From Astragalus membranaceus (lineage: Eukaryota; Streptophyta; Magnoliopsida; Fabales; Fabaceae), in assembly GCA_039519185.1 (NCBI GenBank), contig CM076854.1, positions 162,431,434 through 162,495,433 of the forward strand: a DNA stretch of 64,000 nucleotides, in the 5' to 3' direction. Both the position numbers and the translations under genes were made by a program. The notes beneath the pieces are model-generated. The model made no database searches, had not been told where the DNA came from, and was given only the letters and a program-made list of their open reading frames with translations. Positions 37,717 to 48,611 of this stretch are shown here, piece by piece; the first letter of the stretch is position 1, and each line of letters begins with the position of its first letter.

Positions 37717-39175
37717 TGTTCAGTTTTTCTACAGATGATGCTTCTGCACCACAGATGCTTCTGCACCACAGATGCTTCTACACTTAGTGCTTCTGCACCA
37801 TCCTGCGCTGAAGATTTATAAACCCACAATGGAAGCATCTCAAATCATACCTCTACTCCAAAACTTCTATGACATCATGCTTTGTCACAATTCACATGGA
37901 GCACATGGCCACATGCATAAGGAGGCGCCCACCATAAACATCATCATGAAAGGCTATTCACCTAAAGACATATGGTCTTACATAATTGGACCTCTTCTTA
38001 TGAAAATGTGCTGAACTCAATCTCCTTGTCTAAAGATCAGAAAAGCAACCATGGTTAAGCCTCCTTAGGTTAACTTGGTTTTCAAGCAAACCCTCAAGCA
38101 AAGGAAATCTCCAAGGCTATAAAAAGGGCTCCCACTTCTCACTTGAAGAGCATCGCATATCTCACTTGATTATATGTAGATCAAACACCTTACTTATATT
38201 TTAGTAGTTTTAATTCTTGCATTTCAATTACTAGTTAGTTGTAAGAAGGTGAGGAAGGAATTGACACCCTCTTCCTCCACTTCTTCATAGATAGGCGAAG
38301 GAATCAGTGCTTCTGCACCTGTCAGAATTCATGCAAAGGAACATCAATTTGTGTAACTTCTACCCTATTGATATCTTTTATATGATTCATGTTATTATGT
38401 TCCTTACAGATTCTCTCTATTATATAATGAGTAACATGAGCTAAATTCCTTTAGTTGAGATGTTCTAAACTTATAATGTTCTTTTGAGTAAGTTAATATG
38501 TTTTTAAGTGTTGTAGCATTTTGGGTCTTGTGTTATACTACATCCATCTTATTTTAAGGTTGATCTCTTACAATAAGTAGAGTTATATTCACAGACATGG
38601 TTTATAATTAGAAATCAAGACTAATAAGGGTGAGTGTTTTAATAAAGGCTTTGTTGAACTTGTTTTAATAAAGAAACTGTGTTAAAACCATGTTAAGTCC
38701 CAGAGATAGGATAACATAGTCCTTAGGGCGAAACAGTGGGTATTTCAAATGCAGGAGTGAACTTATTTAGCAAGCCCAGACATGGGAAGCTTGTAATGAA
38801 ACTCTGAAGAAAGTAGCTGAAAAGCACACACTTATGCTACTGCACTTGATGCTTCTGCATCATAGTGCTTCTGCATCTCTAAAAACATAGAAACTCTCAA
38901 AAGAAGCATTATATAGTAAAGACATCTCAACTATCTCTCTCATCTGATTTCCTTCATCTTAATTTACATACTTGCATTCTGTTTTTACTTAAACTAAAAA
39001 CCCCAAAATTTGTGAGTAGAATAGTAGTACTAATTTATATGCTTTCTAAACATACATAAAGTTAATCCAATCCCTGTGGGTTCGACCTTTCTTATCATTA
39101 TATTACTTGTTTGTGACTGTGTATACTTGCACATCTTTTCACACACCAGTAGGCTCCGTAACTTACAGATCAACA
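37717..39175. mobile_element. Solo LTR, 1459 bp, TSD gtgtt
   Basis: The termini are tgttcagttt...gatcaaca (TG..CA, with TGTT/AACA symmetry). They are flanked by the perfect 5-bp repeat gtgtt at 37712-37716 and 39176-39180. Inside there is a TATA-like ctataaaaaggg near 38118 and the LTR-type 3' text aatccctgtgggttcgacct near 39070. No internal domain is present, so it is the product of LTR-LTR recombination. It is nested in the Mutator-like element. Confidence 0.8.
37734..37800. repeat. Direct repeats of 'gatgcttctgcacca' in the solo LTR
   Basis: Three adjacent units of about 17 bp (acagatgcttctgcacc and variants) lie near the LTR left end. Further single copies occur at about 37788, 38307, 38848 and 38864. 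Repeated motifs in the 5' half of an LTR are often promoter elements, but function is not shown here. Confidence 0.7.
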
Positions 39176-39341
39176 GTGTTGACGTCATGAAGGAGTGTTA
39201 GAAACGAAATATAAAAAAGGGTAACAGTGACCAATTTATATAACTTAAAGGACTAAGTTGGTACGAAAAAAACATAAAAGACCAAATCATTACAAATAAA
39301 GAACTTAAAGGAACCCTGGTGTAATTTTGCCATAAATATCT

Positions 39342-39699
39342 AAAGTTGTTAATTTAGCACAATTGGTAGTGCATAAGGTTTCAGAAGTTTTGTCTCAACC
39401 TCAAACCATGGTCAATTGGATAAGTTATGTTGTTTGTTTGTCTCGATGTAAACAATCAGAATAGCACCGGTAAAACTACTTTATCAAAGTCGGAACACAT
39501 GTCCTAAAAGTATTTTTTGACAAAACCGTGAATAATGTTAGCATCACGACAAGTAATGTATCCTATAATCTCATTATAATGGTAAAAAAAACACCTCATT
39601 TATGCAATAAAAAGAGACAACTTCCCATTAATCAATTACCCAATTAGTGTAATCGTTAACCAAAATAAATGCACTATTTACAATCGTTTTAAAACACTT
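39342..39699. other. Spacer with a weak tRNA-like stretch
   Basis: At 39355-39380 tagcacaattggtagtgcat resembles a tRNA A-box head, but no B box follows at proper spacing, so a SINE cannot be claimed. Nothing else was recognised. Confidence 0.3.
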
Positions 39700-41737
39700 T
39701 TAAATTTGTTATTGATAAAGTCTCCCAACGTTTGAGCTCTTGGAAAGCTAGAACCATTTCGTTCACTGGGAGGGCCACCCCGGCTAAATCAGTCACTCAA
39801 GTTATGTCTACATACGTAATGCAGTTGATTGTTATCCCTAAAGGCGTTGTGATGAAATATATAAATTTTGTTGATCATTCATTTAGGGGACGACCAGGGA
39901 AAAAACATGTATACTTGCTTACTTGGATAAGATTTGTTTCCCTAAGAATGAGGGGTTTGATCCTTCAAAGCCCTAGATTGGCGAACTCAACAGTCTTGTT
40001 AAAAGCGAGTTGGGAGTTGTGCACATCCTCTAATTCTAAATGAGTGGAAACGATTAGGGGTAAAATGTAATTGTGGCCAAGATGAATTTCCCAAAACGTA
40101 TTTAAAGAAAATTGGCTCAAACCTTTAGAATGATATTTGCCAATCTTGGGAAACCGTTGAAACCTATTCAATTGGAAGATGGGAAATATAGAGGATATAA
40201 GATTTGGTCAGGTAATTGGTTCCCTAATCATTCTCATTTGTTGAACTATGCTATTGGGAAAATTGGGCACGATACAACCAAGGTTCTCATTATTAGTTTC
40301 GTCACTCCTAATGGGGGTTGGAATAAGTATTTATTTACCCATATGTTGTCATAATCAATTTACCAATGAAATAAGAAACATTCATGCGCCTCATATTCTT
40401 CATCAAGCTGATTCTTTTACGCGAGGAGCTGTCTAATATGACCACTTCTCTACTATTTCCACTTATAAGGCAATGGCTCCAAAGTGGCCACACATTAACA
40501 AAGTAGTCACTACAAAAAATCGGGGAAATTGTGGCGGTTAAATTACGGCAGTTTTTAAGAACCGACACAGGCTACAGTAAATTATGGCGGTTTCTGGAAA
40601 TGCCAGAAAATGAAGTATGATTGCGGCGGGTTGAACTGCCAGAAATTTCTAGCTTACACGCGCTAGAAATTTTGGTCATCCGCGCGCTCTTTGTTTTCAC
40701 CTTAGCGCCATCTTTTTTAGTTTTGGTTCTCATTTATTTTATTATTTTTTTTCTAACTACAACCTAAATTAGCAACTCAGTTTTTTTCTACCTCATTCCC
40801 TAATCTCTCACGTTGTATACCCTAACCCTCACTGAATCCTGACGGCAGATTCATCTCCACGCCGCGGCGGATTCATCTCCTCTCAGGGAAGCCTTCATCG
40901 TCTCAGTCACTCCTGCAGGTATGCTTCTTTCTCGTTCCTCCTTCCTTCATTTGTTTCCTTCTCTCTTTCTGTCAATCACATCTCACTCGCCCACCTCTTG
41001 ACCCTCCTTCTCTCTTATGTCTCTTTTAACCCCTAAATCAAGCCACAAAACCCTGACACTAATCTCCTTCTTCTTCGCCGTATATCCATTGTCGTAAACC
41101 CTAACACTAATGTCCTTCTTCTTGGAGTCGTAGCCATCGATTCCAATCTAGCTGACCACTGAACCATCTTCGCCTGAATCTTCGAAAACCCTAACTGCTT
41201 CACGCCTGAAATACTGCTTGTGCATCAACCCCATTCACGTCTCCTCTTTCGTTTCCTCTGTATTTTTCTGTACTTAAGTTTTCAGCTTTTGCCATCTATT
41301 ATGGTTCTTACTTGATAGCAGTATTATTCTTCTGTTCACGTTTTTAATTTATACCTTTTTCACTTTTTAAGTGTTTTTTGGTTTCTTTAGTCTTGAAATA
41401 TATGTAATGGAATGGGGTGTTTGACCTGTCAAGGTATTTTTCATAGTTGATTTGCCTCTTTTCTGCATTACAAATGAAAAGTAATTTTGATTGCTTTTTT
41501 GAGCTTTTGACTTGAGACAGACCTACAAATGAAAGTGAAGTTAAAATATTGATTAAACGCATAGATTCAGACCTATTATCTCATGTTACTCTTTGAAACT
41601 CTGTAAGTGTTAATCTTTTTTCGTCATTATTCAAGTTTCTTGAAGTTTGCTGTAGCCTTCAAGTTTTGTATTTTCATCCTTCTTTGCTTAAGCTGTGTAG
41701 TAGTAAATTCTGATTGCTTCTTTGTCAATTTTTACAG

Positions 41738-43256
41738 TGATCTTGCTCGAAATAGGCTTACTGGAGAGATACCGAGACTACTCTATTGGAATGAAGTCTT
41801 GCAATACCTGTGAGTTATACTATACCTTTTCTTTGTATAGTTTAAATTTTGGCATGAATGTTTCTATTTCTCTGTGAAAGACTTTTATCGTCATATGATT
41901 GCGCAATGATGCAGTGGTTTGCGAGGGAACATGTTGACCGGAACTCTGTCCCCTGATATTTGCCAATTAACTGGCTTATGATATTTGTGACTGGACTTTA
42001 TTCCTTCAATGTTTCTTTTTGCTACCGCTGTTTTGACCTGTTATTCTGTTTTGTTTCACATGAATTATCAGTGATGTTAGAGGCAATAACTTGACTGGTA
42101 CTATACCAGAGCATTGGGAACTGCACAAGTTTTGAAATCTTGTATGTCAAGTATTTAGTATTTAGTTTGATCAATATTTGCTTTCGAATATTTTGATCCA
42201 GATGCTTAGGCTATCTTCTCATTGAGTTTTCCAGGGACGTATCATATAATCAGATTACTGAGGAGATTCCATATAATATTGGTTTTCTTCAAGTGGCCAC
42301 TCTGTGAGTATTTTGGCTACTTGTATTGACAATGTTCAATGTTGTCTATTTTATGTGTCTTATTGTATTGACAGAGCTCACTGTGCTTTCTTCCTAGGTC
42401 GCTTCAAGGAAATAAATTAACTGGGAAGATTCCAGAAGTGATTGGTTTAATGCAAGCCCTTTCAATTTTGTAAGTGTACTTCGATCATTTCATCAGTATA
42501 ACTACTTTATTTGCTCATTTACTTCCTGAGATTGCATTTTATCAAACTGTTTAGAGGTTAACTTCTTCATTCATTGTGTATTTTGTATATTGGCACTGTT
42601 GTAGGGATTTGAGTGAGAATGAGTTAGTGGGACCAATACCTCCTATATTCGGCAATTTGTCTTTCACTGGCAATCTGTGAGTGTCACTACTCATTGATTA
42701 AAAGTTAAGACTCATTAATAGTTATGAACTTGGCAATATGTCTAAATTGAGCTACCTGTGAGTTTAGTTGGTCTCCATCATTTGTGTCATCATTGTTTTC
42801 TCATGTATTGTGCATGCATTTACTAAGTTTTATTCTTCCAGGCAATTAAATGATAATCAACTGGTGGGAAAAATTCCTAATGAGATTGGGAAGCTTGAAC
42901 ATCTGTTTGAATTGTGAGTTTTAACCTTTCAAAATTGGCTGCCAATAACAAATATCAATTGCAAGTTTCGGTACTAAGTTGCTTCTTTTACACTGTTCAA
43001 GAATCTTGTCAATAATCGTCTTGACGGATCTATTCCACATAACATAAGCTCCTGCACTGCCTTAAATCAGTTGTAAGATTTAAGAGCACTAGTTAGTAGT
43101 GCTAGAGCCATTTAGAATAGTGTTTTGTTTTTAATACATTGGCATGAAATGTTGTTCATTCATTTATTTGGTTATCTTTTGCAGTAATGTGCATGGTAAT
43201 CAGTTAAGCGGTTCTACTCCATTGAGCTTTCGCAACCTTGAGAGTTTGACTTACTT
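41738..43256 (+). pseudogene. ERECTA/ERL-type receptor-kinase LRR exons, disabled fragment
   Basis: LRR exons, mostly 69-72 bp with phase-conserved introns: 41738-41809, 41915-41986, 42072-42141, 42235-42303, 42398-42469, 42605-42676, remnant ~42725-42760, 42842-42913, 43002-43072, 43185-43256. They spell consecutive repeats characteristic of the ERECTA family (LLYWNEVLQYL, GLRGNMLTGTL, YNIGFLQVATLSLQGNKLTG, IPEVIGLMQALSILDLSENE, FNVHGNQLSG). Disablements: a TGA at 41979-41981 where the family has Trp; a 2-bp deletion in exon three (70 bp instead of 72); loss of the first half of one repeat exon; a changed acceptor before 43002. No signal peptide, transmembrane or kinase part is present. Retained introns show a DNA-level copy. 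Confidence 0.88.
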
Positions 43257-43429
43257 GTACGTTCTAGCCAAGAAGGATTTATATTTGTTTTATTGTTATT
43301 TGACTCTAATTTAGTGTATTTTTTGGAGATACTTTTGAGTCATTTTTTAGAGCAATTATTATTAACTGTATAAATTTTTAACTTGATTTCCACTTTATTT
43401 TGCAGAAAAAGAGAAAAGATAAAAGCAAA

Positions 43430-43471
<42 letters not shown>

Positions 43472-43504
43472 AATATATATATATATATGTATATAATATT
43501 TATA

Positions 43505-43545
<41 letters not shown>
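43430..43545. repeat. (AT)n microsatellite in the 5' LTR
   Basis: Long TA/AT runs interrupted by taatat occupy about 115 bp. The same place in the 3' LTR (about 47738-47812) is clearly shorter, so the run expanded or contracted after insertion. Open frames rich in Ile and Tyr here are artefacts. Confidence 0.9.
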
Positions 43546-43548
<3 letters not shown>

Positions 43549-44493
43549 TACAGATATAGATATATATGTGGGCTGCCAATAGAAATTAAATCAGATTGAA
43601 GGCCCACATGTGAAGAAAGTGAAGCCCTTGGCAATTGAAATCAAACAACTAACGTGAGATGAAAGAGAAGCACAAAACCCTAGGCAAATGCTTAATATAA
43701 AAGGACAACAACAATTGAAATCAAGAGAATAGAAAAAGAGCCGCACAAAGAAGGACGCGACAGTAGCGTTGGCTTCGAGAGAGAGTTGTGGGTACCCGTT
43801 CTTGACACTGTGAGAGAGCTCTGGAGCACGGAGACTAAATTTTCAGGATCAGAAATTTCTCTATTCCGAGTTATTTTTATCTCTGTAATTTATGACTCCT
43901 AATTTTATTTTATTGTTCTCGAACACTATGGATAGCTAAATCCCCTTCTAGGGTCTTAGGTGGATCTTGCATGTTTAGAGACCCTTTTATGTTCTAATTT
44001 CATATTTGAATTCCGGTTTTTATTTCAATTAATATTGTCCTATTGTTTTTATCACATAATTAGGATTAGCTACCCTATGCATGTTCATAATCAATTAGTT
44101 GATCAGCGACCGTACTGCAATTAGTTGGTGGACCTATAGGATAATTGGGGCTATAATTAATGCATGACCAAACTTTAATTTAGTCTTCCAATCATTCAAC
44201 CTTTTTGCTCTTTATGCTTTTCTTAAATTTAAATTCTTGCATGACCAAACAAGGGTTGGTTTAGGAAAAAGAATATTAATCGCGAATGACCAAACGGATT
44301 AATAGTTTTAGTAAAGGGATTGGTAATTAAATAAAATAAAGGAATTCAAGTAGGAATTAGACATAGGGGAATCGAAACTTGCAAGTGAAACCGTGACCCT
44401 AGACCTCTCTCCATTTATTAAATCTAGTATTTTAATTATTGTTATTTATTTCTTTTTATTTTTTTTCATTACAACTCAATTACTAGTTCGTCT

Positions 44494-44630
44494 TTTTTTT
44501 TTAAACAAAAGGAAAGGAGCCTCGTTAAAACCTTCTGATGCAAAACTCTCCTTAGGGATAAAAGCAACTAGAAGGAAAGAGTACTCCCCCTATTTCATTA
44601 AAGAAAAAACAAAATAAACAATACAAGAAG
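44494..44630 (-). mobile_element. 137-bp retroposed insertion in the 5' LTR with 17-bp target duplication
   Basis: The perfect 17-bp direct repeat caattactagttcgtct lies at 44477-44493 and 44631-44647. The insert begins with a T tract on +, i.e. a poly(A) tail on the minus strand, so it is a reverse-transcribed small RNA inserted by LINE-type machinery. No clear A/B boxes. It is absent from the retained 3' LTR segment because that part is missing. Confidence 0.75.
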
Positions 44631-44964
44631 CAATTACTAGTTCGTCTAAACAATAGACAATCTTGATTAGTTTGGTACTTGTTAATTAATCCCTGTGGTG
44701 ACGATAATCTTTTATACTACTTCTGCGAAAGAGTACACTTGCTCTAAGTGTGTTTTTAACGCAACAAGTTTTTGGCGCTGTTGCCGGGGATTAATTTAGC
44801 AATATTAAACGAAAGAGATTTTTATTGATTTAGACTTTATGTTATGCTTTAGTTTTAATTTTGTCTTTTTTATATCTTATTAAAAAAATATAAAAAAAAA
44901 TTTGCTAATATTTTCCCAAGAGACCGTTGCAGTTCACATTGTTTTGCAGAGAAAAGTCTAAATC

Positions 44965-46026
44965 ATGGTTAAAACTCTTGGAGATTATATTAGAGAAGCA
45001 AGGGAACAAAAGAATTTAGAGACGTCGACTTGGTATATACCACCTCAATGTCAAGGCCCAATTCCTCCTCCTCCTTATGAGCCTTATTCAGACTATTGGG
45101 ATGACTATGAGCCACCCCCCATTGAAAATTGGTAGGAAAGACACAAGGACCCAAAACGGAGGGCAACTCTAGATGAATACATTAGTGACTTGAACAAGAC
45201 AATTGTGCAAAAGAGTTTAGAGTTTCTGACTTGGGTCCCTAAAGAGACAATCTCAACCCCTCCTCCTTGTGCCAATCATGTGTTGACAAGGTTTATGCAG
45301 CAGACAAATGAAAATTTTGAAAGCTTGGAGGGTCAAATCTCAAGTCTCATTGCTTTGTTATCTCAAGAGGCCCAAGAAACTCATTCACACCATAAGTCTA
45401 CCCAAAATGAAGAAGCTGAGCAATACAAAGAAAGTATTCCTTCGAGAGATGAAGGTGTCTCTATGGAATATAATCTGGAGGAAGAAGCTCTCAAGAAAGA
45501 TGAGGAGACTCGTACTGAAGGGAGTCAAATCAAAATAGTAGCTCCTATTGAAACAAAAGATTCTACTAAAGGGAGCAATTGTGAGGATAGTGAGAAAGAT
45601 CCCATGGTTATTGATTTGGAGAAAAATGAGATAGTCCCAAATTTTGGGCAAATTATTTTAACCATTGGTGATGTTGTAATTGAGGTTCATCGAGGAAAGG
45701 TAACCTTAATAAGTGGTAAAGAAGAGGAGGTGATTAAAGCTCTAAATTCCAATGAAATTTTCTCTTCTTTAACTTCTCCTTGTTTTTATAATGTGATTGA
45801 AACTAACATTTTCAGTGAATTAAAGATGCAGGACCTTTTGGGAAAAAGTCTTATTTTGCAGGATCCTAGCATACTGGTGGATGGAGATAAAATAAAAATT
45901 TCACCATTTTTTAAAGTTCATCCACCACGTGGAAAAAGAAAGAATAATGTGAACCACATTGTTAAAAAGCTAAGAAGGTGTACTGCGTTAGATGTTAAAT
46001 TTGCACTTGGAGAGCCCCCTGATTAA
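44965..46026 (+). pseudogene. Gag-like ORF of the non-autonomous LTR element, one in-frame stop
   Basis: A single frame from the ATG at 44965 to the TAA at 46024-46026 (354 codons) has one internal TAG at 45133-45135. The N-terminus is Pro/Tyr-rich (IPPPPYEPYSDYWDDYEPPP). The middle is acidic and Lys/Glu-rich, and the C-terminus is basic (PPRGKRKNNVNHIVKKLRR). No zinc knuckle or protease. Retrotransposon-associated frames of this kind are frequent in legume elements; function is unknown. Confidence 0.65.
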
Positions 46027-47601
46027 GTACCAACTATAGTCAGGCTCACGACGTTAAACAAGCGCTTCGCAGGAGGCAACCTGTGTTTTATTTTCAGTTA
46101 TTTTTACTTTTAATTTGTTTCATTTTGTTTTTAGGAATAAGCTCGGACTACAAGCTCTCTCAGGGAAGTCACTATTACTCTCTCTCTCATTTATTTCTCT
46201 TAGTTTCTATTTGATCATTTTGCATTGAGGACCATGCTTCATGCTAGTGTGGGGGATGAGAGTTATTTTGTCACGTGATCTTTATTAATGCACATACCCA
46301 CCGTATATGTTGATAGCATTTTTTCTGGCTTATTTTAACGACTTATGCTCCAAGTTGAAAAAAAATAGAGATTTCACCTTTAGGGGATCCCATAATTAAT
46401 TTACTTGACAGACTTGTGCTTAATTGTAAATGTGAGGATGTCCTTAGGAAGCTGATAATTAGCATTTGTCCCTGTTGAGTACTTTGTGTGAACTAGCTTC
46501 TAAATGTGAGATTTGAGCCTTCATAAGGGGATTGATACTAAATCAAATAAAATTTACCCATTTTCTTTCTATGAGTGTGTTTCCCAATTTGCTACATTCT
46601 AGAATTTGTCTTTTGACCATTTCAAGGCGAAAATTGATTTGCATCATGTAAAAAGATTTGGGGAATTTAGGTATTTTTCTGGCCTCAGAGTTGTTTGTTG
46701 AATTTATCCATTAGTTGCCCCCTTTGAGCCTATTTGTTATATTTTTTCTTTGATACCCAGATATAATATTTTTTTTTTGTGGTAACCATTTGAAATTAAA
46801 GTTGGAGCAACTATTGAAAGTTACAATTTTGTCCTGTATTTTAATTGTCTATCTCATCAGGGCATATAGAAAAAGAATGGCTCATATGGTTACAAGTTCC
46901 TTTTCCTCCCGAGAGAAATATAGAAAAATGAAATGAAAAAAAAAGAAGAAAGAAAGCAAGAAGGAGGAAAAGGCACATCAAAATAATGAAAGAGCCAAAG
47001 GGCAAATCCAAAAACAAAAAAAAAAACAAAAGAGTCTACTTAAGAGAAAGAACAAATCAAAAAGAGGCAACTTAATAGAAAAAAAAGTTGAAGAAGGAAG
47101 TGATATTAACTTGGAGTTTGAACAAAATTCGTAAAATAAATAGGAGCTCCATATTTGGTTTCAAAGGTTACTATTTTTTTTTGTAGCCCTTTGATTATCC
47201 ATTCCTTCTTATTTCCTACCCTACATGAATTCACCCTGGCCCCATTACAACCCATGAAACCCCATCTTTTGCAAGCATGTGAACTATTTAGTGGAGATTT
47301 GGCCAAATTACAAGCTTATGGTAATGTGCATTTTGTGGAAACTTGAGTGTATATTTCTCTAGTCCCTAAACACTTAGAGAGATTGTGAGCGAGTGCCTTT
47401 GTTCACAGAAATGTATTCTTCAGGGACATGATCCTCTAATTGGGCAACCTTTTGACACCTCATAGATGTTATATTGTCTATTGTCTGTCATTGTGCTTCA
47501 AATTTTGGGTTCCTTATTTGGCTGTCTCTATTACTTGTTTGAAAATTTTATTGAGCCAGGAAATTTGCTTGAGGACAAGCAAGGGTTAAGTGTGGGGGAG
47601 T

Positions 47602-47943
47602 TGATAAACTCTAATTTAGTGTATTTTTTGGAGATACTTTTGAGTCATTTTTTAAAGCAATTATTATTAACTGTATAAATATTTAACTTGATTTCCACTT
47701 TATTTTGCAGAAAAAGAGAAAAGATAAAAGCAAAAATAATATATATATTATTAATATATATGTATATAATATTTATAAATATTATATATATGTATATTAT
47801 AGATATATATGTGGGCTACCAATAGAAATTAAATCAGATTGAAGGCCCACATGTGAAGAAAGTGAAGCCTTGGCAATTGAAATCAAACAACTAACGTGAG
47901 ATGAAAGAGAAGCACAAAACCCTAGGCACATGCTTACTATAAA
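47602..47943 (+). repeat. Truncated 3' LTR
   Basis: It matches 43301-~43700 of the 5' LTR with small differences (tgataaactc against tgactc, a shorter AT run). It is cut at about 47943, where aaggcttaattacagttttg of another element begins. Confidence 0.85.
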
Positions 47944-48611
47944 GGCTTAATTACAGTTTTGGTCTCCTTATTATGACCAACTCACGATTTTGGTCCCTAA
48001 AGTTTTAATTTGACGATTTTGGTCCCCCTATTTTCCCAATTTGAAAAATCATAGTCCCCCTGTTCAATTTTGACTGACTTATCCTACGTGGCAGCCCACG
48101 TGGACTGCCACGTTGGCACACCCCCCACCCCCACCCACCCCACCCCCACCTCACCCCCCACCCACCCCACCCCCATCGCCTCCACTGTTCCTCTTCCCCA
48201 CCATGAGCCCCCCCTCTCCTTTCTCTCTCACCGTCAGTATCTCTCTCTCCTTTCTCTCTCACCGTCACCACCCACAGCCACCACCCACTTCGTTTTCCTT
48301 TCCGTCCTCTGCGACTGCGACTGCAATCTGCGAGAGCGAGAGAACGGCGAGAGCGACGAGCAAGAGAGAGCGACGAGCGAGAGAGGGAGATGCGAAGAGA
48401 CAGATGGAAAACGAGGTGGAAGAGAGGGACGGTAGGGACAGTGGTGAGAGGGAATCGGTGATTGAGAGAGAGGTGCGAAGGAGAGAGAGAGGGTGTGGTT
48501 GTGGGGGGGGGGGGGGGTTCACGGAGGTGGGGGGTGGGAGGGGGGTGGGGTTCACGGAGGTGGGGGGTGGGAGGGGGGGAGGGGAACAGTGGAGGGGGGG
48601 GGGGGAGTGTA
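47944..48611. mobile_element. GC-skewed Mutator-like/foldback element, right end truncated
   Basis: It starts ggcttaattacagttttggt with repeated 'ttttggtccc' blocks. From 48119 to 48210 it has C-runs (cccccacccccacccacccc) and from 48498 to 48608 G-runs (up to 15 G). The two tracts are inverted relatives: the left contains cctccactgttcc and the right ggaacagtggagg. Between them is a purine-rich GAGA stretch. The expected right terminus is missing. Long Pro/Thr or Gly/Arg open frames here are composition artefacts. Confidence 0.6.

Larger units (their letters stand above)
32223..39331. mobile_element. Mutator-like element, 7.1 kb with nested LINE and solo LTR, 10-bp target duplication
   Basis: The left arm starts gacaaaattacaccag and the right arm ends ctggtgtaattttgcc. 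The arms stay complementary for over 100 bp (taatgatttggtcttttat / ataaaagaccaaatcatta). The perfect 10-bp direct repeat ataaatatct lies at 32213-32222 and 39332-39341. Without the nested LINE and LTR the element is about 1.2 kb. No MULE transposase was found, so it is non-autonomous. Confidence 0.8.
43301..47943 (+). mobile_element. Non-autonomous LTR retrotransposon (gag-like ORF only), 3' LTR truncated
   Basis: The 5' LTR is 43301-44766 (tgactctaatttagtgt ... taacgcaaca). The primer-binding region follows (tttggcgctgttgccggg, Athila/Tat-type style). A gag-like frame, a ~1.5-kb non-coding stretch and the polypurine tract tgtgggggag (47591-47600) come next, then the 3' LTR start at 47602 (tgataaactctaatttagtg). 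Only about 340 bp of the 3' LTR survive before a different repeat begins. No protease, reverse transcriptase or integrase is present. The element inserted between ERECTA-like exon material and the rest of the CACTA element. Confidence 0.85.

Noticed and set aside
41738..43256. A working ERECTA-type receptor gene
   Set aside because: Nonsense codon, frameshifting deletion, missing half exon, and no kinase, transmembrane or signal-peptide part.
43340..43582. Ile/Tyr-rich open frames on both strands
   Set aside because: Translation of the (AT)n microsatellite in the LTR.
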